From: Tranzscheliella williamsii
Lineage: Eukaryota; Basidiomycota; Ustilaginomycetes; Ustilaginales; Ustilaginaceae
Length of the DNA: 64,000 nt
Direction of reading: 5' to 3'
NCBI GenBank assembly: GCA_023212725.1
Contig: JALBYF010000015.1
Coordinates: forward strand, 1-64,000
Positions 52,110-61,840 of the stretch are shown here, piece after piece. Position numbers and translations under genes: made by a program. Below the pieces are notes generated by a model. The model searched no databases. It was not told the DNA's origin and saw only the letters and a program-made list of their open reading frames with translations. Every line of letters starts with the position of its first letter. The stretch's first letter is position 1.

Positions 52110-52552
52110 ATGTTCGCCCGATCCGCAGCTCGCCAGGCTGGTTCTTCCGCCCAGATGTTCCGGCTGGGCGGTGTACGAAACAACTCGTCGCTGCCCATTC
52201 CGCCCAAGATTGCCACGCCCAAGTCGGCGCAGGGCCCTGGCGGGTCCTCGGCGCGCATGGAGGGGGTTGTCGGCTTCTACAAGGCGCTGCCCAAGGGCGA
52301 GGCGCCTCAGAAGCGCGGCGGCGGTATCAAGGCGCGGTACTTTGACGGCAAAAACGCCTCGGGCAAGCCCATCGTCGCTACCCTGTTTGCCCTCTTCTTG
52401 ATCGGCTACTCGATCGACTACGCTACCCACCTCCGTGCGTATCCTTACCCCTGCCGTCCTTCCCGCCACGCGCAACCACACACTGACCCACTTCGCCTCC
52501 CCTCCCCCCGCACCCGCCCCCCACAGGACACCACAAGAACAACCACCACTAG
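52110..52552 (+). CDS. ATP17: mitochondrial F1Fo-ATP synthase subunit f (two exons)
   Basis: Small inner-membrane subunit of the Fo sector. Exons 52110-52434 and 52527-52552 give 116 residues. The 92-nt intron has donor GTGCGT, an ACTGACC branch point and CCACAG acceptor. The N-terminus (MFARSAARQAGSSAQMFRL) is a typical mitochondrial presequence. The mature part has FYKALPKGEAPQKR, RYFDGKNASGKP, the single membrane helix ATLFALFLIGYSIDY and, only after splicing, the conserved basic ending HLRHHKNNHH. Without splicing the frame runs into Pro/Arg-rich nonsense, which supports the intron. Confidence 0.88.
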
Positions 52553-52960
52553 ACGCATCCCCGTAACACCACCCTGCACCGTGCCCTCCGCGCTTCCGTT
52601 TGCGTACGTATCGCTGCCCGATGCCAGACACCGCCGTTCACCTGACTAACACGCCTGACCCTCGCCTTTTCGCAGTCAACAGCCTCAGTTACGGCGCGAG
52701 CTCCTCGTCGCCCCATTCTAGAGTGGCAGCGCTACTGGGGACATAGTAATCCCAAAGCATTCTTTCCGATTCTTGGCGCCGACCTGTCCGGCAGCGTGAT
52801 GCTCTGCCTACGCAGAAAAGCAGCAGTGGTGAACGTGCACATGGGCTGCATTGCGGCTCGCGTCGATACAAGTACAAGCTATTGGTATAAAAGACAGAGG
52901 CAGGTGACGGTCCTGGATGCTACAGCGTGGGGGCGGGGAACGCGTGCCAAGCGCGAGTGA
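52553..52960. other. intergenic region between convergent genes
   Basis: 3' ends of ATP17 and the polymerase gene. Nothing recognised. Confidence 0.45.
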
Positions 52961-54937
52961 TCAGCTCTTGGTGCGGAGGACAAAGCCGTCCAGAGGGCCT
53001 TTCCTGCGGGCTGCGGCGCTGGGCGGTGGCTTTGCTTGCGGGGCGGGCGGAGGCGGCGGTGGGGGCGGGGGTGAGTTGGCTAGGGAAGACGGGCCCGCGC
53101 CGGTGAGACAGGCGTCGATGTGCTGGTTGAGCTGCTGGTTGGTGCCGACGAGGGGCTGTTGGCAGAGGGGACAGTGGGCCTCTTCCTGGGCGTCTGTGCG
53201 GGGCGGGGGGGGATTGTCCTGGCTGAGGTCTTGGATGTCGGCGAAGGGGTCGGAAGTGGCGGCGAGCGACTGCGTGATGGCGAGGGCGAGGTGGCGCTCT
53301 TCCTCTTCACGCAGCGCGTGTGCGGTGGAGGGGGGCGGGCTGTGCACGCGCGGGGCGGCGCCGGCGGGAGCCTCGAGTAACTTTTTGAAGCGTTGGCCGC
53401 CGGCGGCGGCGGACCTGAGATCAAAGAGGTGGGTGACGCGGAGGCCGATGAGGCGGAGCGAGAGCGGCGCGTCGCCACGCTCGATCTCGTGGCGCAGCAG
53501 CGCGCTGGCAATGTCGTACAGCTCGTCGGCGGTGTGCACGAGGCGCGGCGCGGTGCGCGCGCGCGAGAATCGCTGGAAGTCGTCGCGCTTGGCCACCAGC
53601 GTCACCGTCCGCGCCTTGAAGCCGAGCCGCTCCAGATCCGCCTCAACCCGCTCCGCGCTCTGCCGCAACAACCCCAGCAGCTGAACCACATTGCCCGTCG
53701 GACTGAACGTGTGCTCCCGCCCCACACTCTTGCGCTCCTCCCGCTTGCCCGGCTCAACCACCGTCCCCCCCAGCCCCAGATGCGCCTTGAGCAGCCACTC
53801 GATCTTGCCGTCAAGCGCAAGCCACAGCTCGACTCGCTTCGCCCAGATCTCCCCGCACGTCGAAACACCCAGACTCTCCAAAATACGCTCATTGACCCGC
53901 CCAATGCCCGGGATCTTGCGACAGGGCAGGTCACGTATAAAGTCGGCAATGCCCTTGCGGTCCGGCATGACGCGGTACTGACCGTCTGGCTTGTTGCGGT
54001 CGCTCGAAATCTTGGCCAACATGGTGTTGGGCGCAATGCCGACGCTGACGGTGAGCTGGGTGTTTGCCTTCACCTGAGCTCGGAGCTGGCTGACCACATC
54101 GTCGACGGAGCCGCCGTGTTGTTCTAAATACTCGGTGATATCCAGATAGGCTTCATCGAGGGAGGCTTTGGCGAGGTTCTCGTCATACTGCTCGAAGACG
54201 GCCATGACCTTCTGGCTTGCCTCGACATAGGAAGCCATATCGCTTTTTACTACGATCAGCTGCGGACAGAGCGCTTTGGCAACAAAGGTGGCCATGCCGC
54301 TCCGGACTCCATATCCTCTGCGAGCTTCGTACGATGCGGTGACGAGCACACCGGAGCCCACCCCGAAGCACTTGCCCTTGAGAGAAGGATCGCGAGCCAG
54401 CTCCACAGCCGCGTAGAACATGTCTATATCTGTATGCAGGATGATCCTGGAAAGGTCTCTGGTGTCCTCGAGGCGGGTCGCGATCTCTTCGATCTTGCGT
54501 TCGATGGCGAGCCACTCGTTCGAGCCGGGCGGGGTCTGCCGCAGCTTATCGTCGCGGCGGGCAAGGAGGGCGGTGATACGATCCGTGGTCTGGGCATCCT
54601 TCTTGCGCTCGTTTTCAAAAAACTTGCTTCCCTTGGAAACTTCGTAGATGATACGGTTGATCTCATCCTGGTCCTTGGCGAGACCGGCTTTGGCAGAGGA
54701 GGGTCCCGCCATGCGCTTCCGCAAACTGGCAAGAGCAGCATCGTCGGCAGCGTGGCTGCTCGCGCTTGCAATCGCTGATGAAGCCTGATCAAACTTCTGC
54801 TTCTTCCTCGGCGAGGTAGAAGGAGAGAGAGACCGCGAAGGGGAGGCCGACGAGGAGGAAGCGGCGGCTGCCGTAGGGTCGTTCCTCGGATCGTCAAAGA
54901 CGTCGCTGTTGGCGTCTCTGTCACGGAAGAAATTCAT
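52961..54937 (-). CDS. POLK: DNA polymerase kappa (Y-family) with UIM-like and UBZ4 motifs
   Basis: Translesion polymerase of the DinB branch. Single exon, 658 residues. An N-terminal Ser/Pro tail is followed by the kappa-specific N-clasp (DQDEINRIIYEVSKGSKFFENE). The catalytic core has HTDIDMFYAAVE, ASYEARRGYGVRSGMA and ASLDEAYLDITE; the Asp and Glu residues bind metal. Thumb (PCRKIPGIGRVNERIL) and little finger (SVGREHTFSP) follow. The C-terminal part has a UIM-like helix (EEEERHLALAITQSLA, residues 544-559) and a UBZ4 zinc finger with C589, C592, H606 and C610. A final basic segment GPLDGFVLRTKS may contact PCNA. Nuclear; divergent from ATG4. Confidence 0.93.
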   Translation of the reverse strand: MNFFRDRDANSDVFDDPRNDPTAAAASSSSASPSRSLSPSTSPRKKQKFDQASSAIASASSHAADDAALASLRKRMAGPSSAKAGLAKDQDEINRIIYEVSKGSKFFENERKKDAQTTDRITALLARRDDKLRQTPPGSNEWLAIERKIEEIATRLEDTRDLSRIILHTDIDMFYAAVELARDPSLKGKCFGVGSGVLVTASYEARRGYGVRSGMATFVAKALCPQLIVVKSDMASYVEASQKVMAVFEQYDENLAKASLDEAYLDITEYLEQHGGSVDDVVSQLRAQVKANTQLTVSVGIAPNTMLAKISSDRNKPDGQYRVMPDRKGIADFIRDLPCRKIPGIGRVNERILESLGVSTCGEIWAKRVELWLALDGKIEWLLKAHLGLGGTVVEPGKREERKSVGREHTFSPTGNVVQLLGLLRQSAERVEADLERLGFKARTVTLVAKRDDFQRFSRARTAPRLVHTADELYDIASALLRHEIERGDAPLSLRLIGLRVTHLFDLRSAAAGGQRFKKLLEAPAGAAPRVHSPPPSTAHALREEEERHLALAITQSLAATSDPFADIQDLSQDNPPPPRTDAQEEAHCPLCQQPLVGTNQQLNQHIDACLTGAGPSSLANSPPPPPPPPPAPQAKPPPSAAARRKGPLDGFVLRTKS

Positions 54938-55913
54938 GATCTGGCGGAGATCCTGGCTCTCTCACGCTGCAGAAGCGCAACAAGCCTTTGTCACGAGCTC
55001 ATTCTTGGACGCCGCGTGCCAGGCAGGATGGTGGAGCTCAGCAAGCCAAGCACGGGCAGTAGTAAGCCGCTAAGAGTCGCTAGTGAACGTGGCTGAGCGG
55101 GGCGAGGCAACAATGCCATGTTAGAGCACGGAGATGTACTTAGGGCGTGTTGGACTTCCGTTTGGAATCAAATAAATGGTGAACGAATGAATTCGCGATT
55201 CGCATCATCATGAATATAAAGTTGCGATTGGCAGCCAAGCGTTGCAGCTCATAAGGGTCCAAAACCCTATCCGAAATGGGCCAGCTAAGGCTTGGCTTTC
55301 GCTACACATTAATAGCACCGCGTAAGTATAGCCTAGTGACAGTAACCACAAATATGCACGGCCAATATCGCCCAGAAGTGCACGGTGGGCGTTTGGTTGG
55401 TTGCTGAGCATCCATCAGAGCCTGTATGAACCGCTGCCAACCTGAGCGTGCTGGTTACTCTCTTCACTTCATGCTCGTCGTCGTCACCATCTGCTCTTCT
55501 GCTCTGTCCTGCTGCTCACATACCCACATTCTCACACCGGTCTTTCCTCCTGCAACCGCACTCAATAGCTCGCTCGGCTCGAGCCTGGACGCTCGACTAC
55601 CAGTCTGTCATTTCGTGTCAACTGCACCGCGCGTACCGCCTCGTGTTGACACTGGCAATCGGTTGTAGCTTAGATCGGTATCAATTCCTCGCTAGTACAG
55701 TGCTTCTTTCTACCTGTAGACTCGAGCTTGGGCGATGGTCGCGAGGGGCCAGATCGGCCGCAGATAAGGCGGTCCAGTCCTATTTCAACAAAGCGTGTCG
55801 AGGCTCGAACTACCTCATAGCTAAAACCCTAACAAGGAAGTGCCCTCCTCAGCATCTACCACTATACATCCAGACTCAACAGCCTAGCTGCGCTCAGCCG
55901 CGACAGAACTGTC
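54938..55913. promoter_or_regulatory. divergent promoter region of POLK and ATG4
   Basis: About 980 bp. AT-richer near 55140-55330 and C/T-rich towards ATG4. No defined element was recognised. Confidence 0.4.
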
Positions 55914-58900
55914 ATGCCAGGGCCTACCTCGCCCGACCCTGCTCGACTCCTCACGTCAGGGCTGCCGCTAGAGGCTGTCGCGACACCTGATCCTACTGCG
56001 GCCTCGCAACATCCAGACTCGGCCTCGCTCTCGACATCTACACCCTCCAAGCCTTTCAAATCAAGCCGCCTTCGTGTCAGCTCATTCAGCCTCAGTCTCA
56101 AATCAAAGCAGGCCGGTTCAGCGCTTGGCCCGTCTGATTCCCCCTCCACTGCAGGCAGGCTCCGTGCAGGCACATGGAAGGGCGTTGGTCCAGGTGACAG
56201 AGGCAGCACCTCATCTCGAGCCGACATTCCTTCTTTCCATGACCCTGGTCTAGACTCCTCTTGCGATCCTTCCATTTTGCCGACCCACAGTGCCTCTCCT
56301 AGCCCAGATGACTCCAGTATCAAGTCGGCTGCGTCTTCGCCTCAGCTTCTTCGGCCGATAGCGGTTCCTATCGGTGTTGAACGTAGTCCCAGTTCCAGTC
56401 AAGGCTTCAATCGTAGGAAACTCTTTGGAAGAAGTAACAGCATTCGGAAATTGCTGGGCGGTAGCAACAGCACCAAGGATAGTCATGCAACCAGTAGCAT
56501 CGCGCACGGCAGCAAAGCCAGCACCCATGTCAACAGTAGCGGCACTAGTAGTCACTCGAACGGTAATTTGCAGCTTCCACAGTCCAAGGAGCATCCACTG
56601 GGCTTACTTCGACGAATAGGTAGCAGGAGTTTCCTTAACCTCGGCCAGAGCAAAGAAGCAAGCTCATCTACCGACAATGTATCAATGGCTTCGACCGAGT
56701 CACAGACCTCCAATAGGTTCTCTGAATCGTTCAAACTTGGGGGACGCCGTCGCGGCAAGTCGGTCTCCAACGACGCCGATAAGGCTCTTACAGTCTCATC
56801 CGAATTTGGCTCCAATATGGCCGCAGCCCAGCATACCGACGTCCACGCTACCCTGACTCCGCGCCCGAGCGGCGAAAGCTCTCGCTCTAGTTTCTCTCTA
56901 GCTTCGGCTGACCGTAAGCAGCGTTCCTCCGATACCGACGCGAGCCGTGCCGGTCACACCCTTGATACCCCATCTACCAACATTCCAAAGCGCCTCAGTG
57001 GTTGGCTCTCTAACATCGTCGGCAGCGATAGTACGCAAGGTACAGCTGAACCCCAAGCCCTCTCACCGGTCAAAGAGGCGTATACCGACGACCATGATTC
57101 CACCCGGTCGCCCAGCCGCAAGACAAGAGATTTACCTGTTTCTCAAATGACCACACTGGGAGGCCCTGCAGCTACTCCCGATCTTGTCTCTATTTCATCC
57201 GGATCATCAGTCCAGTCTCCAGCTGGCATGCCCGTGACTAGATCGAAAGCGGGTGCACTGCTACAGACCTTTGCGGCCTCAGGTCCAAACAAGACTGCCA
57301 AGTCAACCTCCACTGCTGTCAACGCAAACACGGGAGGTAGTTGGGTCGCCGGTAGTGTAGGCTTGGATCGCGCATTCAAGTTTTTCCTAGACAGCGAGAC
57401 CGACTCCAAGGATGGGGAAGGCATATGGCTGCTGGGAGTCTGGCACGGTCCAGGCTCAGACGAGCCGAAAGGGACATCAGATCCCTCTTCTGATCAACCC
57501 GCAGCCTTGCTCCAAAACAGCGCAGACACTAGCAGCATGCAAGGACAAAGCCAGCTGCCGCAACACCCCGCTGGAAACGAAGACGCCGAGACTAGACACA
57601 AACCAGTCCATGACATCCCCACGTACGCGAAGCCCGGCCTGGCACACTCCTCTTCTTCTAACAAGGGTCCCGTCGGCCTCACATCCAGTGACAACGAGCC
57701 CACATCGTTTAGTGCTCGCGGGTCTCACACTTCCAACAGGAGGGGTCGGGCGGCCGAGCAGGGCAAACCAGAAAGCTCTTCAACCACGGCCGAGACTACC
57801 TCTACCAACGCAAGTATCAGCTCCGTGTCATCCTCCACCAGTTTCAAGCCTCCCCTCAAGACTGCATCGAGCGCATCGTCCGACTGGCAGGCAACATTCC
57901 AGCCCGATTTCAGCTCCCGCATCTGGTGTACCTACCGTAATCACTTTGCCCCCATCACTCGCGATGGTGTCATTACGGCGCAGGCGGCCTCTGCAGCTGA
58001 GCTTTCTTCCATACAAAATATAGCTGCATCCGCAGTCTTCTCCTCGCCCACCGAAGCCACTTCGCCTAGCAGCGCTGCTTCTTCCGCTGGTCGGAACTGG
58101 CTTGGCCGCAAGCCCACCGAAAGTGGTGCTGCGCAAGAGTGTCACCCACAGGCAGCCTCGCCTGCTGCTCAGGGAGCTGCTTCGGGCTCTTATTCTGCGA
58201 ATGCGCCCAGCTCGCTAGGTGAAAGGATGGGAATCACCAATCTATGGGGGCGAGCGACAGCAGCGGCACAGGCAGCAGGCTTCAGCCGAGCTGGTCTGAC
58301 TACAGACTCCGGATGGGGCTGCATGCTCCGGACTGGCCAGAGCCTGCTTGCTAATGCTCTTATCGATGTCCATCTAGGGCGCACTTGGCAACGTGAGCAA
58401 TCGCCAACCCGCCAGTATCAACTCTTGGAGGAGCTGAAATCCTCACTATCGGATCCGGCCGCTGAAAGAGAGGCCTTGCAGCTGTGGAGGCGGCAGCGAA
58501 GTCGTCATGTCACCTATGTCCGTATTTTGAGCTGGTTTCTCGACGATCCGAGCCCGGCATGCCCTTTCGGCGTTCATCGTATGGCCAGAGAGGGCAAGCG
58601 CCTTGGAAAGGAAGTCGGAGAGTGGTTTGGGCCTTCAACGGCTGCAGGCGCTATCAAGCAGCTGGTGGTCGAGTATCCCGAGGCCGGTATTGGCGTTGAG
58701 CTGGCTCACGATGGAGTCTTCTATCTGGATGAGGTCCGCGCCGCTGCTGTACCCAAGAGCAATGGATCTACAACTCGACGAGGTACTAGCGTGGCGTGGC
58801 AGCGCCCCGTGCTCATCCTGATCGGAATTCGACTTGGCCTAGACAGCGTGAACCCGATATACTACGACTCTGTCAAAGCCACCTTTTCCTTCCCGCAGAG

Positions 58901-60371
58901 TGTAGGTATCGCCGGCGGTCGACCTTCGTCTTCCTACTACTTCATGGGACATCAAGGCAACTCTCTCTTCTACCTCGATCCGCACAATGTCAGGCCTGCG
59001 GTGCCCCTCCGCTTCCCGCCTCAGACGTTCCCCCCCGCAGTGCCAGAACATCTCGATGTGGCAAGCGGATACCAGCGGGACCCCAAAGACGATGAAGAAG
59101 AGTGGTGGGCCCACGCTTACTCGGAACCGCAAACTTCGACCTTCCACTGTGAAAAGGCGCGGAGAATGCCGATCAAATCGTTGGATCCCAGTATGCTGCT
59201 AGGCTTCCTGGTTAAAGACGAAGCGAGCCTGCAAGATCTCTGTGCTAGGATTAAAGCGATGCCCAAGAGCATCTTGTCCTTCGCTGACACAGCACCCAAG
59301 TGGGTTGACGACGATGATTTCGACCCCAGCATGGAGAGCTTCTCAGAGTCATCTGTCGGTGAAGACTTCGAAGCGGACGATGGCGAGGAGCGCGATGAGC
59401 GTCAGCCCCGTGAAGTTCAAGCTGATGGCGAAATCCAGTCGGTTGAGGACGGGGACATTGTCTCACGCCACTCAGGTAGGGACGCCGCTGTGCAAATGCC
59501 ATCCGTTTCTTTCCCAGAGAAAGCGGACTCGGAAATCTCTGACAAGCGATCGCAAGGCCTGTTGTTGGCACAATCATCGCGGAGTAGGAAGAGAACCGCC
59601 GAGTGGATCGGACGGGGTGTCCCGGCACAACGGGCAGACAGTCCATTGACAACATCGGCAGGAGCTGGTATTGCATTTCCTTCCTTGGACCTGCTACATT
59701 CAACTCAGACCGATGCACACGGTCTTCGCGGGCCGAGTCGCGGTGACGAGAGGCAGGCGTCGACGTCTTCAGCAGCTACGACACGGCCGGTGCCGCATCC
59801 GGACCTTGGCGAGCGAAGGCTCACAGCGACGTACGGCGGAGACGCGACGGTCTCTGCGTCTTCCGAGGCGAGCGAAGCGGGGCGCCGCCACAGCCCGCTG
59901 CAGCTCGGCGGGGGCTGTGGCGCGGACGAGAGCTTCTCTACCGTGAATCTGTCGGACTCGGAAGCCGGCTCTGGCTGGGAGGAGATCTCGGAGGTGGGGA
60001 CGATTGCCGGCTCCGTGTCGGCGCAGCTGCACCTTGCTGACGCGGGATGCGGGGCCGGTAGCGGCGGCGAGCCCGGCGCTGGGGCGCGCAGTCCGGGCCA
60101 GGCGCTGACCTCTCCCTGTGATCGCGTTTTCGCCGGGTGGGCAGAGGACGCCGCCACCCCCACCGGAGCCGGCGACGGCGATGCGGTCTCGCCGGAGACC
60201 GACCTCGACCTGGCAGCCCAAGCACCAGGCGCAAGCGGCGCACAGACGCCGCGCGCCACCGCATACGGCACCCTCACCACCGCACACCGCCCACTCACCC
60301 TCCCGCGCCGCACCCAACTCAAACCGCCCACCCGCTCCCCCGACCTCGACAGCCCGCACGACGACTTCTAA
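55914..60371 (+). CDS. ATG4: Atg4-type cysteine protease (autophagy), very long
   Basis: Processes Atg8 and later releases it from lipid. The single exon encodes 1485 residues, about three times the usual size. The first roughly 660 residues are Ser/Thr-rich and apparently disordered. The C54 peptidase domain runs from SSRIWCTYRNHFAPI (about 665) to about 1130. The catalytic residues are C803 in DSGWGCMLRTGQ, and D1022 and H1024 in YLDPHNVRP. Other family pieces are PFGVHRMAREGKRLGKEVGEW, PVLILIGIRLGLDSVNP and MLLGFLVKD. An acidic/Ser-rich tail of about 350 residues contains SGWEEISEV (W1355), a candidate Atg8-interacting motif. The start is the first Met in frame; because the N-terminal region is unconserved it could be elsewhere. 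Confidence 0.88.
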   Translation: MPGPTSPDPARLLTSGLPLEAVATPDPTAASQHPDSASLSTSTPSKPFKSSRLRVSSFSLSLKSKQAGSALGPSDSPSTAGRLRAGTWKGVGPGDRGSTSSRADIPSFHDPGLDSSCDPSILPTHSASPSPDDSSIKSAASSPQLLRPIAVPIGVERSPSSSQGFNRRKLFGRSNSIRKLLGGSNSTKDSHATSSIAHGSKASTHVNSSGTSSHSNGNLQLPQSKEHPLGLLRRIGSRSFLNLGQSKEASSSTDNVSMASTESQTSNRFSESFKLGGRRRGKSVSNDADKALTVSSEFGSNMAAAQHTDVHATLTPRPSGESSRSSFSLASADRKQRSSDTDASRAGHTLDTPSTNIPKRLSGWLSNIVGSDSTQGTAEPQALSPVKEAYTDDHDSTRSPSRKTRDLPVSQMTTLGGPAATPDLVSISSGSSVQSPAGMPVTRSKAGALLQTFAASGPNKTAKSTSTAVNANTGGSWVAGSVGLDRAFKFFLDSETDSKDGEGIWLLGVWHGPGSDEPKGTSDPSSDQPAALLQNSADTSSMQGQSQLPQHPAGNEDAETRHKPVHDIPTYAKPGLAHSSSSNKGPVGLTSSDNEPTSFSARGSHTSNRRGRAAEQGKPESSSTTAETTSTNASISSVSSSTSFKPPLKTASSASSDWQATFQPDFSSRIWCTYRNHFAPITRDGVITAQAASAAELSSIQNIAASAVFSSPTEATSPSSAASSAGRNWLGRKPTESGAAQECHPQAASPAAQGAASGSYSANAPSSLGERMGITNLWGRATAAAQAAGFSRAGLTTDSGWGCMLRTGQSLLANALIDVHLGRTWQREQSPTRQYQLLEELKSSLSDPAAEREALQLWRRQRSRHVTYVRILSWFLDDPSPACPFGVHRMAREGKRLGKEVGEWFGPSTAAGAIKQLVVEYPEAGIGVELAHDGVFYLDEVRAAAVPKSNGSTTRRGTSVAWQRPVLILIGIRLGLDSVNPIYYDSVKATFSFPQSVGIAGGRPSSSYYFMGHQGNSLFYLDPHNVRPAVPLRFPPQTFPPAVPEHLDVASGYQRDPKDDEEEWWAHAYSEPQTSTFHCEKARRMPIKSLDPSMLLGFLVKDEASLQDLCARIKAMPKSILSFADTAPKWVDDDDFDPSMESFSESSVGEDFEADDGEERDERQPREVQADGEIQSVEDGDIVSRHSGRDAAVQMPSVSFPEKADSEISDKRSQGLLLAQSSRSRKRTAEWIGRGVPAQRADSPLTTSAGAGIAFPSLDLLHSTQTDAHGLRGPSRGDERQASTSSAATTRPVPHPDLGERRLTATYGGDATVSASSEASEAGRRHSPLQLGGGCGADESFSTVNLSDSEAGSGWEEISEVGTIAGSVSAQLHLADAGCGAGSGGEPGAGARSPGQALTSPCDRVFAGWAEDAATPTGAGDGDAVSPETDLDLAAQAPGASGAQTPRATAYGTLTTAHRPLTLPRRTQLKPPTRSPDLDSPHDDF

Positions 60372-60577
60372 CCCCCCCGCCCCATGTATACCGCCCGCAC
60401 GCGCGCAATTCCATATACCCCCTACGCCCGAAGCCCGGGCCCACAGTCGCGCCGATGCAAACGCATCAGAAATTCATTTCGTCCGACGGACGCCCGGGGA
60501 GAGACTAGCGGGATGTGTACAGGAGGCTGTGACAGGGGAGCGACGCCGGGTCTCGGTGCAAGGCACGGCGGGCGGCG
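60372..60577. other. short convergent intergenic region
   Basis: About 200 bp separating the stops of ATG4 and NAP1. Both 3' ends must lie here or overlap. Confidence 0.5.
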
Positions 60578-61840
60578 CTACTGCTGCTTGCACTCCTGCG
60601 GATCTTGCGAGCCGGCCATCTGAGAGCCGGCGGACGCGCCGAGCTGCGACCGTCGGGCGCGCTGTTCATCGTCGTCCTCGTCGTCATCGTCCTCCTCATC
60701 GTCCTCGTCGTCGTCATCAAAGTCGGCGTCGTCGAGGTCGTCCATATCCTCGTACTGCAGCGCCTTGCCGGTGAAGAAGTCAACGGCGTGGGGGATGATG
60801 CGGTCTTTGAGATCTTCGCCGATCTGGTAGTCCAGCTCGAGGCGCTCGTCCAATTCATCCAGGTCAGCCTCCTCATCGTCCGCTTCGCCGTTCTTGGGAG
60901 GCTTAGGTGGGTTAAAGAAGTTGAAGAAGGACTCGACCGGTACGGATCGCTTGACGGTCCTGGTCTGGTTGGTGTTCTTGTTTCGCTGCTTCTTGGTTTC
61001 GATCTTGTGGGTAAGATCCTTGTCATCCTTCCAGTCAATCTTGCAACCCTCGGCGTGGTCGTAGACAAGGTCGCCAGAGAATCCGACCTCGTCCTGGTAG
61101 TAATACGACTTGGACAAGATCGAGTTGGTGAAGAACTCGTTCTTGGACGAGTCAAACTCAAACTCCAGCTTGAAGCCGGCCTGGTCCTCGAGGTAGGTCA
61201 TGCGGATGTCGACGAGCGCTCGGAGAGCGTCTTCGTCTCGCTCAGTAATCAGCTCGGAAAGAGCAATGTGATTTTTGAGAGCAGTGAGCCAGAATTCGGG
61301 AATACCGTTGGGACCGTCGGCAGGCGCCTTTACGTCAGCAAGCGACTCGTCCTTGTCCTCTTCGTCCTGGTCGTCGGCATCGACAGCCTCACCGGCCTTG
61401 ACCTCATCGTTGGTGGGCTCCTGCTTACCCTGAACGATGGCAGCCCGACGTTCGTAAAGAGGCTTGTAGCGCTGGGCGTACTTCTTTTCCAGCTCAAGAA
61501 TCTCCTTCTGGAAGTCGGCCTCGATCTTGTGGTGTTCGACCTGAACACCCTTCAGACCTTCCACACGCCTGCGGATGTGGTTGGGAAGCGACTCGACGTA
61601 GCCGGAGGATCGGCCGACGAGAGTAGAGAGCTTGTCCTGCACCATGGCAGCAAGCGCAGGGTTGCCCTGAAGGGCGGATGCGGCATCCGCAGTGCCCTCG
61701 TCCTCCTCTCCAATCGTGCCGACAGTGGGGCGAGAGAGTGCCTCCCGTGTCAGAGGAGCATTGCTAAGAGGCGTGTTCTGGGGGGTAGGAGCGACGGCGT
61801 CCGCGTTCCTGGTCCTGCCGATCTCTTGAGCGCCGGACAT
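60578..61840 (-). CDS. NAP1: nucleosome assembly protein 1
   Basis: H2A/H2B histone chaperone. 420 residues from MSGAQEIGRTRN; the upstream open frame is not conserved. The long dimerisation helix lies around LEKKYAQRYKPLYERRAAIV. The NAP fold contains GIPEFWLTALKNH, LEDQAGFKLEFEFDSSKNEFF, KSYYYQDEV, TVKRSVPVESFFNFFNPP, GEDLKDRIIPHAVDFFTGKA, and a C-terminal acidic run (DDADFDDDDEDDEEDDDDE) that binds histones. Arginine is largely CGA, as in other highly expressed genes here. Confidence 0.95.
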   Translation of the reverse strand: MSGAQEIGRTRNADAVAPTPQNTPLSNAPLTREALSRPTVGTIGEEDEGTADAASALQGNPALAAMVQDKLSTLVGRSSGYVESLPNHIRRRVEGLKGVQVEHHKIEADFQKEILELEKKYAQRYKPLYERRAAIVQGKQEPTNDEVKAGEAVDADDQDEEDKDESLADVKAPADGPNGIPEFWLTALKNHIALSELITERDEDALRALVDIRMTYLEDQAGFKLEFEFDSSKNEFFTNSILSKSYYYQDEVGFSGDLVYDHAEGCKIDWKDDKDLTHKIETKKQRNKNTNQTRTVKRSVPVESFFNFFNPPKPPKNGEADDEEADLDELDERLELDYQIGEDLKDRIIPHAVDFFTGKALQYEDMDDLDDADFDDDDEDDEEDDDDEDDDEQRARRSQLGASAGSQMAGSQDPQECKQQ

